Shown here in pieces: positions 43,561 through 51,851 of a stretch of DNA of 64,000 bases. The notes below the pieces were generated by a model, which saw only the letters and a program-made list of their open reading frames with translations, did not search any database and was not told the origin of the DNA. Source of the stretch: Sphingobium yanoikuyae (GTDB taxonomy: Bacteria > Pseudomonadota > Alphaproteobacteria > Sphingomonadales > Sphingomonadaceae); NCBI RefSeq assembly GCF_013001025.1, contig NZ_CP053021.1, forward strand, positions 2,694,001-2,758,000, given 5' to 3'. The position numbers were made by a program, and so were the translations under genes. How positions within the stretch are numbered: position 1 is the stretch's first letter; each line of letters begins with the position of its first letter.

Positions 43561-46350
43561 TTGAACAGAGAATCGCGCAGCGCCACCAAGGGGCATTTCC
43601 ACATTCATCGCCATGGGCGGCAGGCCCTGCTCCATACGAGCGCCATCCTTCTGGCCGCCGTGGGCATGCAAGCCCCGCTCCACGCCCAGCCGATCGCCCC
43701 GATCGCCTCACCCGTGCCGGAAAGCGGTGACGATCAGCGCGCCCGTGACCTGGTGGCGAAGATGACGCTCGATGAAAAGATCGATATGATCCGCGGGGCG
43801 CAGGAGGATGCGAAGACCGATCAGGCCGCCGCCGGCTATCTCCGGGGCGTGCCGCGCCTCGGCATCCCCTCGATGCGCTTTGCCGATGGTCCTCCCGGCA
43901 TCCTGACCCGCGAACCCTCGGTCGCCCTGCCGGCGACCATGGCACTCGCCGCCACCTTCAGCCGGGAGGATGCGGAACAAAATGGCGCTGTGGTTGGCCT
44001 CGAAGCCCGGCGCCTCGGCGTCGACGTGGCACTGGAACCGTTCGTCAACATCATGCGCGACCTCAATTTCAGCCGCGGCTGGAACACCTATGGCGAAGAC
44101 CCCTATCTGTCGGGCATCATGGGCGCGGCGCAGGTGCGCGGCATCCAGGGCCAGGGCGTGATGGCGCAGGCCAAACATTATCTCGGCTATGACCTGCGCG
44201 GCTACAAGACGGTCATGGACGAACAGACCATGCATGAAGTCTATCTCGCCCCGTTCGAGGCGGTGATCGACGCTGGCGTCTCCTCGCTGATGTGCGCCTA
44301 CAACTATACCAACGGCAAATATGCCTGCGCCAATGACGACCTGCTCAACGTCACCCTGCGCAAGGAACTGGGCTTCAAGGGCTTCGTCACGTCCGACTGG
44401 GGCGCAGTGCACAAGCCGACCGACATCAACACCGGCCTCGACATGGAAATGCCAGGCCTGATGCCAAAGGGCAGCCCCTGGCTCACCATCACCCGTTCCT
44501 ATTTCGACAATGACAAGGCGCCGGTCGAACCGCTCAAGATGACCATGGACGTGCTCGGTCGCGTCTTCGGTCGCGCCGTGCCGGAAGAGGGCAAGGGCGA
44601 GCGCGCCCCGATCAAGTCGGTGATCTTCCGCGGCCAGTTCCCGGACGATCCCGCGCCGGTCAACATGGCCTCCGCGCTGGCCGACGGCACGGTGCAACTG
44701 GCGCAGATCGACGAAGCGGCCTACCGCGTCGTGCATGAAATGAACCGCTTCGGCCTGCTCGACCGGGGCAATCACCAGCCCACCGGCGGCGCGGTCGATC
44801 CCCGCATCGCGCCCATCATCCGCAAGACCGCCGCGGATTCCGCCGTCCTGCTGAAGAATGACGGCGCCGCCCTGCCTTTGAGCCAAACGGACATGGACGA
44901 TCTGGCGCTGATCGGCCCCGGCGCGGGTCAGGTCGTGGCCCTGGGCATCAACGCCGAACATTCGCTCGGCCTGCCCGAAACCCAGAACAGTGTCGCCGCC
45001 CTGCTCCAGCGTGAGGCGGGCGGCCGCGCCGGCGCCCATGTCGCCTATGCCGTCGCCAACGACATGACCGGTACGCCCATCCCCGCCGACCGCTTCAGCA
45101 GCGACGGCGTGCCAGGCCTCGCCCGCTATGTCGATGGCAGGAAAGTCGCGCAGGACAGCGCGCTGAACTTCACCGACGGCAACGCCAATGCTCTCGCCGC
45201 CGACGCCCAGCCGGGCTGGAAGGGGGAGATCGACATCCCCTCGGCCGGCACCTACGGCATCTATCTTCAGATGCTGGGCACCCATGGCGAGTTGCTGATC
45301 GACGGCAAGCTGGTCGGCCGTTCCAGCGGCATGACCGGCGCGCGCCATGGCGACACGGTACAGCCTGGTCAGGACGCGCTGCTGTCTACCACCGACAATC
45401 TCAACAATGTCCGCCGCGACGTCGAACTGACGGCGGGCAAGCATAGTATCGAGGTCACGACCGGCGCTGACACCTCGCACGCGCCGATCCAGATCCGCCT
45501 GAACTGGGTCACGCCAGAGCAGAAGGAGGCCAATTATCGCCACGCCGTCGAAACTGCGGCGAAAGCGAAAAAGGCGGTGGTCTTCGCCTGGGCCCGGCAA
45601 AGCCCCATCTTCGGCCTCACGGCGGAACAGAACAAGCTGATCGAGGATGTGAGCGCCGCCAACCCCAACACCATCGTCGTGCTCAACACCAGCTATCCCG
45701 TTGACATGCCCTGGCTGGGCAAGGTGAAGGCGGTGCTCAACATGTGGTGGGGCGGCGACAAAGGGGGCGAAGCGACGGTCGACATCCTGACCGGCCGCGT
45801 CAGCCCGGCAGGCCGCCTGCCCTTCACCTGGGGCAAGGCGCTGGAGGATTATCCCGCAACCGACCCGCGCTATCCCGAGCGCGGCGCGCGGGAGGATGGC
45901 GTCGTCACCTATTCTGAAGGACTGGACGTCGGCTATCGCTGGTTCGATCGACAGAACAAGGCGCCGCTCTACGCCTTCGGCCACGGCCTCAGCTACACCA
46001 GCTTCGCCTATTCGGGCCTAGGCGTGAAGCCTGCAGCCGACGGCGGCCTCGACGTCCGCTTCACCGTCGCCAACACCGGGCAGCGCGCGTCGGACGAAGT
46101 AGCACAGGTCTATCTCGGCGCACCCGCCAATGCGCCGCAGGGCATCGCGTTCCCGGTGCGTGCGCTCGCCGGTTTCGATCGCATTCATCTGGCGCCATCG
46201 GAACGCAAGACGATCTCGGTCCATGTCGCACCGCGCAGCCTGCAATATTGGGACGAGAAGGCCGGACGCTGGACCACGCCCAAGGGCACGCGCATCGTCC
46301 AGGTCGGCGGCTCCTCGCGCGATCTGCCGCTGACCGGCAAGAGCCGCTAA
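43561..46350 (+). CDS. GH3 beta-glucosidase with PA14 insertion
   Basis: A 929-residue exported enzyme. The start is TTG 43561, five bases after a perfect GGAGG; no in-frame ATG fits before the signal peptide (residues about 18-42, ending PLHA). N-terminal barrel with RFADGPPGI, AQAKHYLGYDLR and nucleophile Asp279 in FVTSDWGAVH. The second domain has DSAVLLKNDGAALPL. A PA14-like insert sits at about 540-650 (GWKGEIDIPSAGTYGIYLQ, LLIDGKLVG). The fibronectin-III-like end has DEVAQVYLG. PA14 forms are seen in beta-glucosidases and related beta-glycosidases; exact sugar unknown. GH78 follows by 11 bases. Confidence 0.9.
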   Translation: MNRESRSATKGHFHIHRHGRQALLHTSAILLAAVGMQAPLHAQPIAPIASPVPESGDDQRARDLVAKMTLDEKIDMIRGAQEDAKTDQAAAGYLRGVPRLGIPSMRFADGPPGILTREPSVALPATMALAATFSREDAEQNGAVVGLEARRLGVDVALEPFVNIMRDLNFSRGWNTYGEDPYLSGIMGAAQVRGIQGQGVMAQAKHYLGYDLRGYKTVMDEQTMHEVYLAPFEAVIDAGVSSLMCAYNYTNGKYACANDDLLNVTLRKELGFKGFVTSDWGAVHKPTDINTGLDMEMPGLMPKGSPWLTITRSYFDNDKAPVEPLKMTMDVLGRVFGRAVPEEGKGERAPIKSVIFRGQFPDDPAPVNMASALADGTVQLAQIDEAAYRVVHEMNRFGLLDRGNHQPTGGAVDPRIAPIIRKTAADSAVLLKNDGAALPLSQTDMDDLALIGPGAGQVVALGINAEHSLGLPETQNSVAALLQREAGGRAGAHVAYAVANDMTGTPIPADRFSSDGVPGLARYVDGRKVAQDSALNFTDGNANALAADAQPGWKGEIDIPSAGTYGIYLQMLGTHGELLIDGKLVGRSSGMTGARHGDTVQPGQDALLSTTDNLNNVRRDVELTAGKHSIEVTTGADTSHAPIQIRLNWVTPEQKEANYRHAVETAAKAKKAVVFAWARQSPIFGLTAEQNKLIEDVSAANPNTIVVLNTSYPVDMPWLGKVKAVLNMWWGGDKGGEATVDILTGRVSPAGRLPFTWGKALEDYPATDPRYPERGAREDGVVTYSEGLDVGYRWFDRQNKAPLYAFGHGLSYTSFAYSGLGVKPAADGGLDVRFTVANTGQRASDEVAQVYLGAPANAPQGIAFPVRALAGFDRIHLAPSERKTISVHVAPRSLQYWDEKAGRWTTPKGTRIVQVGGSSRDLPLTGKSR

Positions 46351-46361
46351 GGGGCGACGCG

Positions 46362-48017
46362 ATGCAGAAACACGCGCCTGCCATCGGCAGACGGCAATTT
46401 CTGGGTGGCGCCGCCGGCGTCACCCTCGCCTCCCTGTTGGCCGGGCCAGAGGCGTTGGCGCAGGGCAGCCGTTTCGCACCGGCCATCGCCGGCGAGCCCA
46501 ATGCCGCCTGGGCGCGCAAGGCGCAGGCGTTGATGCCCGCGCTGCACAGCGTCGAGCAGCAACCGCTTGCGCTGGTGAAGATGATCCCCGACCCCGCGCA
46601 AATCTTGCGTTTCCGGGTGGAAGAGGATGCCAGCATCACAGACTTTGCCACCCGCAGCTTCCGCAAGGGCGACAGCTTCATCCTCGACTTTGGCGGGCAT
46701 CGCACCGGCCATCTGTCCTTCGATCTGGAAACCGTCGGGCGTGAACCCGATGCCCCGGCCCGGCTGAAGCTGACCTTCGGCGAGGTGCAGCCCGATGTCG
46801 CCGAACCGCTGCACCCCTATAAGGGCAAGATTAGCGAGGCGTGGTTGCCAGAAGAGATCATCACCGTCGATTATCTGCCGCAATCGGTGAAGATGCCGCG
46901 CCGCTACGCCTTCCGCTATGTCCGGGTCGATGTGATCGACACCTCACCCGGCTTCGCGGTGAAATTCGGCAATGTCCGCGCGCATGCAATCACTTCAGCC
47001 GGTCCGATGCCCGTGCCGATGGGGTCGACCCCGCGGCTGCGACGGATAGACGAGGTTGCGATGGCGACTCTGCGCGACTGCATGCAGACAAGTTTCGAGG
47101 ATGGCCCGCGGCGCGACCAGCGTCTGTGGGTCGGCGACCTGCGGCTTCAGGCCCTCGCCAACTATGCCAGCTTCCGCAACAATGATCTGGTCAAACGCTG
47201 CCTCTATCTGTTTGCCGCCTATCGCGACAAGGACGGGCTGGTCGCCGCCTGCGTCTATGAAAAACCCTATCCGCGCTATGGCGGCATGCACATTGTCGAT
47301 TATGCGGCACTTTTCAACGTCACCCTGCGCGACTATCTGGACGCGACGGGCGATGTGGCCACGGCGCGCGACCTGTGGCCGGTGGCTCAGCGCCAGCTGG
47401 AGTTGATCGAACGCTGGATCAGTCCAGCCGGACTGTTCGTCGATCCGGGCAATATGTGGATCTTCATCGACTGGTCGAGCAAGCTGGACAAGGGCGCTGC
47501 CATCCAGGGCCTGCTGACCTTCGCCTGGAAGGCAACCGCCGATCTGGCCCGGCGACTGGGCCTGACGCGGGAGGCGGATCGCCTCTCCCGCCGCGCCGCC
47601 ATGATGACCGTCGCCGGGCGCGCTGCTTATTGGGACGCCGCCAGCGGCCGGGTGCTCAGCGGCACTGCGCGGCAGGTCAGCTGGGCAGGCGCCAGCTGGA
47701 TGATGCTGGGCGGCCTGCTGTCACCGCGCGAAGGCCGCAACGCCCTGCGCGCAGCGCTGGCCGATCCCGCCGCGATCAGGCCGTCCACTCCCTATCTCTA
47801 TCATTATGTGGTGGAGGCCCTGATCGCCTGCGGCGAGAAGACCGGCGCGCTGGCGCTACTCGAAAGCTATTGGGGCGCAATGATCGATGCGGGCGCTGAC
47901 ACGTTCTGGGAAGTGTTCGACCCGGCCAATCCGCTCTCCTCCCCATATGGCGACATCCACATTAACAGCTACTGCCATGCATGGAGCTGCACGCCCTCCT
48001 ATTTCCTGAGAACATAA
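46362..48017 (+). CDS. Short GH78-like alpha-L-rhamnosidase
   Basis: A 551-residue protein with a twin-arginine signal (IGRRQFLGGAAGVTLASLLAG). It has a beta domain (SFILDFGGHRTGHLSFDLE, RRYAFRYVRVDV) and an (alpha/alpha)6 barrel with the GH78 catalytic segment TSFEDGPRRDQRLWVGD, WIFIDW and a final HAWSCTPSYFL. GH78 enzymes are usually 700-1000 residues with extra carbohydrate-binding domains; this one is near the minimum. It removes rhamnose from pectin fragments, flavonoid glycosides or similar. Co-transcribed with GH3. It is the last gene of the island before attR. Confidence 0.82.
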   Translation: MQKHAPAIGRRQFLGGAAGVTLASLLAGPEALAQGSRFAPAIAGEPNAAWARKAQALMPALHSVEQQPLALVKMIPDPAQILRFRVEEDASITDFATRSFRKGDSFILDFGGHRTGHLSFDLETVGREPDAPARLKLTFGEVQPDVAEPLHPYKGKISEAWLPEEIITVDYLPQSVKMPRRYAFRYVRVDVIDTSPGFAVKFGNVRAHAITSAGPMPVPMGSTPRLRRIDEVAMATLRDCMQTSFEDGPRRDQRLWVGDLRLQALANYASFRNNDLVKRCLYLFAAYRDKDGLVAACVYEKPYPRYGGMHIVDYAALFNVTLRDYLDATGDVATARDLWPVAQRQLELIERWISPAGLFVDPGNMWIFIDWSSKLDKGAAIQGLLTFAWKATADLARRLGLTREADRLSRRAAMMTVAGRAAYWDAASGRVLSGTARQVSWAGASWMMLGGLLSPREGRNALRAALADPAAIRPSTPYLYHYVVEALIACGEKTGALALLESYWGAMIDAGADTFWEVFDPANPLSSPYGDIHINSYCHAWSCTPSYFLRT

Positions 48018-48224
48018 CCCTTAAGCGACTCAGGTGAGGACAGATTGGGATATACCGAAAGCAGGGGACTTCAATTGCCCATAAAGCCGATCGAGCCTGT
48101 GTCCTTTTCTGGGCCAAGCACTAATGCCGCACGTTGAAATTCGTTGTAGCACATTGGATAGCAGCTCGAAGACGGATGCAGTCAAGTACCTGTTTTTGCT
48201 AAACAATGTGCTACAACTTTCGCT
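48018..48224. other. Island right-end segment with 14-bp inverted repeat
   Basis: No gene. 48143-48156 (GTTGTAGCACATTG) is exactly inverted at 48204-48217, ending 7 bases before the attR repeat. This may be an arm or core site for the lost integrase, or part of a small decayed element. No hairpin-followed T-run is seen for GH78. Confidence 0.5.
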
Positions 48225-48269
48225 CTTTTAATCAGTAGGTCGCTGGTTCGAACCCAGCTGGACTCACCA
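48225..48269 (+). repeat. Right attachment-site repeat (attR), 3' half of tRNA-Lys
   Basis: A perfect 45-base copy of tRNA-Lys positions 3052-3096: anticodon loop, variable loop, T arm, acceptor strand and CCA. The 5' half is absent, so it is not a tRNA gene. It marks the former 3' end of the tRNA displaced by the island. Confidence 0.93.
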
Positions 48270-48518
48270 CCCCAGACATCGCGATAGAAACCGATCCCGG
48301 CGCATCCGCGCCCGGTCAAGGTCGTGCGCCCGCATCATTTCTGCACATGGCGCACAACTATCGTGCCGACAAACGGCAGGACAGGACGGGTCCAGTTGTT
48401 ATCGAGCGGGCGACGCGCCCGCTGCCAAGATCCGGGGCGCACACCGCGGTTTTCGATAGCGGGCGCGTCACCTTTCCCATGACCCGACCTTCCCCCATTG
48501 CGCCCACCCGCAAAAGAA
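48270..48518. other. Intergenic region, nothing recognised
   Basis: About 250 bases after attR with short open frames that lack ribosome binding sites and family resemblance. This is the flanking DNA that would have followed tRNA-Lys before integration. Confidence 0.5.
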
Positions 48519-48550
48519 AACGCGGCCCCGGAACATGCCCGGAACCGCGT
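48519..48550 (-). terminator. Terminator of the TonB receptor gene
   Basis: On the minus strand, ACGCGGTTCCGG and CCGGGGCCGCGT form a 12-bp stem (two G-T pairs) with a short loop, followed by TTTTCTTTT. It lies 27 bases beyond the receptor stop. Confidence 0.8.
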
Positions 48551-48576
48551 CTTTGCCCTTCCCCAAGGGAATGGGA

Positions 48577-51500
48577 TCAGAACTTGCCCTGGATACCGAC
48601 GAAGAAGCGCTGACCGGGATAGGCCATCTCCACCGGCATATCGCTATTGATATAGAGTTTGGTGGATTCCTTGGTCAGGTTCTGCGCTTCCAGGAAGACA
48701 CTGAAATGATATTGCGGGAAGCGCAGCGTGATCTTTCCGTCCAGATAGCCTTCACCCCTGCGATAGAGCGGGTTATTGCCGTTATTGGCATCAATCACCG
48801 TCTGCATCCACTTGGAGCGATAATTGTAGCTCAGGCGGAAATTGAGCCAATCCTTGTCGTAGAAGAAGCTGGCATTATAAGTATATTTCGACATGCCGGG
48901 ATATTCTTTGAGTTCCGCCCCGGTCGCACTGTTGGTGAGGTTGGTCCGCAACGCCCGCGAATAGCTGAAATTCGCGCTAGCCCCGAAACCATCGAACGGC
49001 TTGGGCAGGAAGGTGAAGGCAGTCTGCGCATTCGCCTCGATGCCGTCGAGCAGCGCACCAAAGCCATTGACCGGCTGGCGCACCGTATAGCTGGAGCCGT
49101 CGTTGAACAGGTCCACGCCGCTGCGGGTCACATTGGGAATGACGAAGCTGGATTCATATTTCTTCCAATAGCCCAGGCTCAGCATCGTGTCGGCATTGGG
49201 ATACCAGGCCAGGTTCACTTCCCACTGGTCTGCGCGATAGGGCTTGAGCGCCGGATTACCCGCTGTGCAGGTATCGTCCGTGCCCGTGATGGTGATGTCA
49301 TCCAAGCAATTGATGTTCGGCACCAGGTCGGTCGGGCGCGGTCGCGCCAAATTCTTGGCCCAATTGGCCCGCAGGAACAGGTCGCGCGCCAGTTCCAGAT
49401 TGGCGTTGAAGGCCGGCATGATGTCCGTGTAACTGTTGCTGATCGTCACCGATTGCGCCGCCAGCACGACCGTTTCCGTGCCGCCGGTCGGGGTGAAGCG
49501 GGTCACGCGGCTGACATTGGTGCCGGTCCCTTCATCCTTGGTATGCATCCAGCGCACGCCGGCATTGCCGGTCAGGCGCATGCCGAAAATCTGGGTATCG
49601 ATATCCGCCATGACATAACCCGCCAGCACGGTTTCGTCGATCTTGGCGCTGGGCACCTGCGGGAAACCATCGGCGAAGCGGACGAGATCATGATCGAAGC
49701 CCGACAGATCGTAGAATTTCCCCAGTTCCTCGGCATCGAAATTGGGGAAGGCGAGCCCCGTGGGCAGGCCAGCCGGCGCGCCCTTCAGGCCGGAAAAGAG
49801 CGGCGCGCCACCCGTGGTGCCGCCAATCGCGCCGATCAGCGCGGTATATTGGGCGGGCGTCATATACCAGGTATTGCCGTTGCGCGTCTGGGTCGGATTG
49901 GCGACGATATTGGTGGTGTAGGAGACATTCGCCGACGATTGATAGGTCATGCTCGTGGGATCGAGCAGTACCGAACCACCCCCCTGATAGTTCAGGAATT
50001 TTTGTTTGCGCCCCTGGGCACCAAATTCGATCTTGCTGACGATCGGGTGATCGATTTCCCAATCGACGTCGATCTTGAACTGATCTTCGGTATTGTTGAA
50101 CTCGCCCGGACGATATTGCAGGCCGGGGCCGTAGACGGGCAGCACCTGGCCATTGGCGCCGGTGCGGGTGAAGTCGGCATAGACCGCCGGATCGGCGGGG
50201 TCGAAATTGGATGGGAAGCTGAAGACCGGCAGCCCCTGATCATTGTTGCGGTCGATGGTGATGCCCGACACGCTGGTGCCCAGCGAAATGAGGTTGGTCT
50301 GCTGATCGGTATGGGCGGTCGCATGCGATCCCATCACGTCGATCTTCAACCGGCTATTGGGTTCCCAGGTGAAGCCGCCCGAGAAATATTTGCTGTCCTG
50401 GTCATAATCGAAGTCGCGGCGCTGCACGCCGATGATGTTCGCCGCACCATTCCAGTTGGGGTTGGTTGCGGTACCGATGTTGACGGCGTCAAGCGCGGTG
50501 GTGAGGCCGGTGACGACATGGTTCCCGTTGACCGTCGAAGTGCCCAGTTGGACCCGGCGACGCGACGTGCCACCGCCCGCGCCGGCTGCCAGTTGCGGAT
50601 CGAGATTGAAGCGCTCGATGCGGCCCAAATCGACCGAATAGTTGGTGTCCTGCAGCTTCTGGTTGCGCAGATTGACCTGGCCGTTGACATAGGCGCGGAA
50701 ATTGGGCGCCACCTGATATTGCAATGTGACATCGGCCGAGATGCGCTTGTCATTACGCACCAGTTGGCGATAGCGCGGCACGGTCGGCGCCCAGTCGAAG
50801 AACTGGGTTTCGCACGCCAGCCGGTTGGCGGTAGCGGCCCCAGTGGTCGCACCACCGACGCCAGCGCAGCTCTCATATGTATTATAGTTGCTGTAGAGCG
50901 GATTAGCGACCGTCTTCTCGGTCGAATGATCGAAATCGGCCAGCCGCTGCCAGTTGGTGTTGCTGATATAATCCTGGCGTGTGTCGACGTCGCTATAGGT
51001 GGCGTTGACCAGGATGCCCAAGCCATCGATCAGGAATTTGGGCGCACCGGCAAAGAAGGTCAGGCGCGGCTTCCAGCTTTCCGTAAGATCCAGATGCTGG
51101 CCCGACGCGACCATCGAGATCAGTGGATCCTTCAGTTCCAGCGGCTTGCGCGTTTCGACGCGCACCGTGCCACCAATGCCACCTTCTGTCAGGTCGACGG
51201 CATAGCCCTTGTAGACGTCGACCGACTTGACCAGTTCGGCCGCGATTTCGCGGAAGTCGCCGGCGCGCGAACCGAGCGCGCTGACCTGGCTGACACCGTT
51301 GATCTCGACGCGGTTGAGGTCGGGCTCGACGCCACGGATCGAAATCTGGTTGCCCTCGCCAAATTCGCGGCTCAGCTGGACGCCGGTGATGCGGGCGAGC
51401 GAGTCACCGATATTCTTGTCCGGGAAGCTGGCGATATCATCGGCGACGATCGAGTCGACGACGGTGTTCGCTTCCTTCTTGCGGTTGATCGCCGATTGCA

Positions 51501-51705
51501 GCGAGGCGCGAGTGCCGACGACGACGATATCGGCAGCCGAAACGGCACCTTCCTTCTTTTCGCCTTCGTCATTTGTCTGAGCAATGGCCGAAGCCGACAC
51601 CAGCATGACGCCGGCCATGGCGAGGGCGGAAGCGCCCTTCAGCGTCCGGCGAACCATCGCGATGTTGGAAAAATTGCGTGCACTTTCAGTGGTATGCTCG
51701 CGCAT
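48577..51705 (-). CDS. TonB-dependent receptor of the rhamnogalacturonan locus
   Basis: A 1042-residue outer-membrane receptor. The signal peptide (about residues 17-43) ends ASAIAQ. The plug contains ADIVVVGTRASLQSAINRKK, ADDIASFPDKNIGDSLARI, TGVQLSREFGEGNQISIRG and LTEGGIGGTVRVETRKP, the large carbohydrate-type subfamily. The barrel ends QRFFVGIQGKF with terminal Phe. ATG 51705 follows GAGAGGGGATC. It is divergent from a PL11 lyase, 146 bases apart, so oligo-rhamnogalacturonan is the likely ligand. Confidence 0.92.
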   Translation of the reverse strand: MREHTTESARNFSNIAMVRRTLKGASALAMAGVMLVSASAIAQTNDEGEKKEGAVSAADIVVVGTRASLQSAINRKKEANTVVDSIVADDIASFPDKNIGDSLARITGVQLSREFGEGNQISIRGVEPDLNRVEINGVSQVSALGSRAGDFREIAAELVKSVDVYKGYAVDLTEGGIGGTVRVETRKPLELKDPLISMVASGQHLDLTESWKPRLTFFAGAPKFLIDGLGILVNATYSDVDTRQDYISNTNWQRLADFDHSTEKTVANPLYSNYNTYESCAGVGGATTGAATANRLACETQFFDWAPTVPRYRQLVRNDKRISADVTLQYQVAPNFRAYVNGQVNLRNQKLQDTNYSVDLGRIERFNLDPQLAAGAGGGTSRRRVQLGTSTVNGNHVVTGLTTALDAVNIGTATNPNWNGAANIIGVQRRDFDYDQDSKYFSGGFTWEPNSRLKIDVMGSHATAHTDQQTNLISLGTSVSGITIDRNNDQGLPVFSFPSNFDPADPAVYADFTRTGANGQVLPVYGPGLQYRPGEFNNTEDQFKIDVDWEIDHPIVSKIEFGAQGRKQKFLNYQGGGSVLLDPTSMTYQSSANVSYTTNIVANPTQTRNGNTWYMTPAQYTALIGAIGGTTGGAPLFSGLKGAPAGLPTGLAFPNFDAEELGKFYDLSGFDHDLVRFADGFPQVPSAKIDETVLAGYVMADIDTQIFGMRLTGNAGVRWMHTKDEGTGTNVSRVTRFTPTGGTETVVLAAQSVTISNSYTDIMPAFNANLELARDLFLRANWAKNLARPRPTDLVPNINCLDDITITGTDDTCTAGNPALKPYRADQWEVNLAWYPNADTMLSLGYWKKYESSFVIPNVTRSGVDLFNDGSSYTVRQPVNGFGALLDGIEANAQTAFTFLPKPFDGFGASANFSYSRALRTNLTNSATGAELKEYPGMSKYTYNASFFYDKDWLNFRLSYNYRSKWMQTVIDANNGNNPLYRRGEGYLDGKITLRFPQYHFSVFLEAQNLTKESTKLYINSDMPVEMAYPGQRFFVGIQGKF

Positions 51706-51822
51706 AGCCGATCCCCTCTCTCCCAGAACACCCCATGACCGACTCCGTTTCCCCACGGTCGTCGAATCAGTTTCTAGACGGAGAGTTACTGAACCTATAT
51801 GTGGGATGCAATTCTAATATTT

Positions 51823-51838
51823 GGATCAGTAGTGATCC
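51823..51838. promoter_or_regulatory. Palindrome GGATCA-GTAG-TGATCC before the PL11 gene
   Basis: A perfect 6-bp inverted repeat with a 4-base spacer in the divergent region of the receptor and lyase, 13 bases upstream of the lyase ATG and overlapping the start of its ribosome-binding region. It may be an operator; no regulator gene is near. Confidence 0.4.
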
Positions 51839-51851
51839 GGAGGGGAGATTG

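Larger units (their letters stand above)
3097..48269. mobile_element. Genomic island of about 45.2 kb in tRNA-Lys
   Basis: The segment is bounded by the 45-bp direct repeats at 3052-3096 and 48225-48269. The intact tRNA is at the left with an integrase remnant next to it in the usual orientation, C-terminus facing the tRNA. The cargo is metabolic: mannan-type sugar genes, an auxin (iac) operon, a penicillin acylase-like gene, three TonB receptor and glycosidase clusters, plus one IS21 element. No conjugation, replication or phage genes are seen and the integrase is truncated, so it is probably no longer self-mobile. Confidence 0.85.

Noticed and set aside
43708..45984. A 758-codon frame opposite the GH3 gene
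   Set aside because: Antisense shadow with low-complexity His/Gly/Arg composition; the GH3 gene has all expected motifs.
48225..48269. A second tRNA-Lys gene
   Set aside because: The 5' acceptor, D arm and half of the anticodon stem are absent; the sequence before 48225 does not match. It is an att repeat only.
48535..51738. A 1067-codon open frame opposite the TonB receptor at 48577-51705
   Set aside because: It lies antisense to a clear receptor with signal peptide, plug and terminal Phe; its own translation has no family features.
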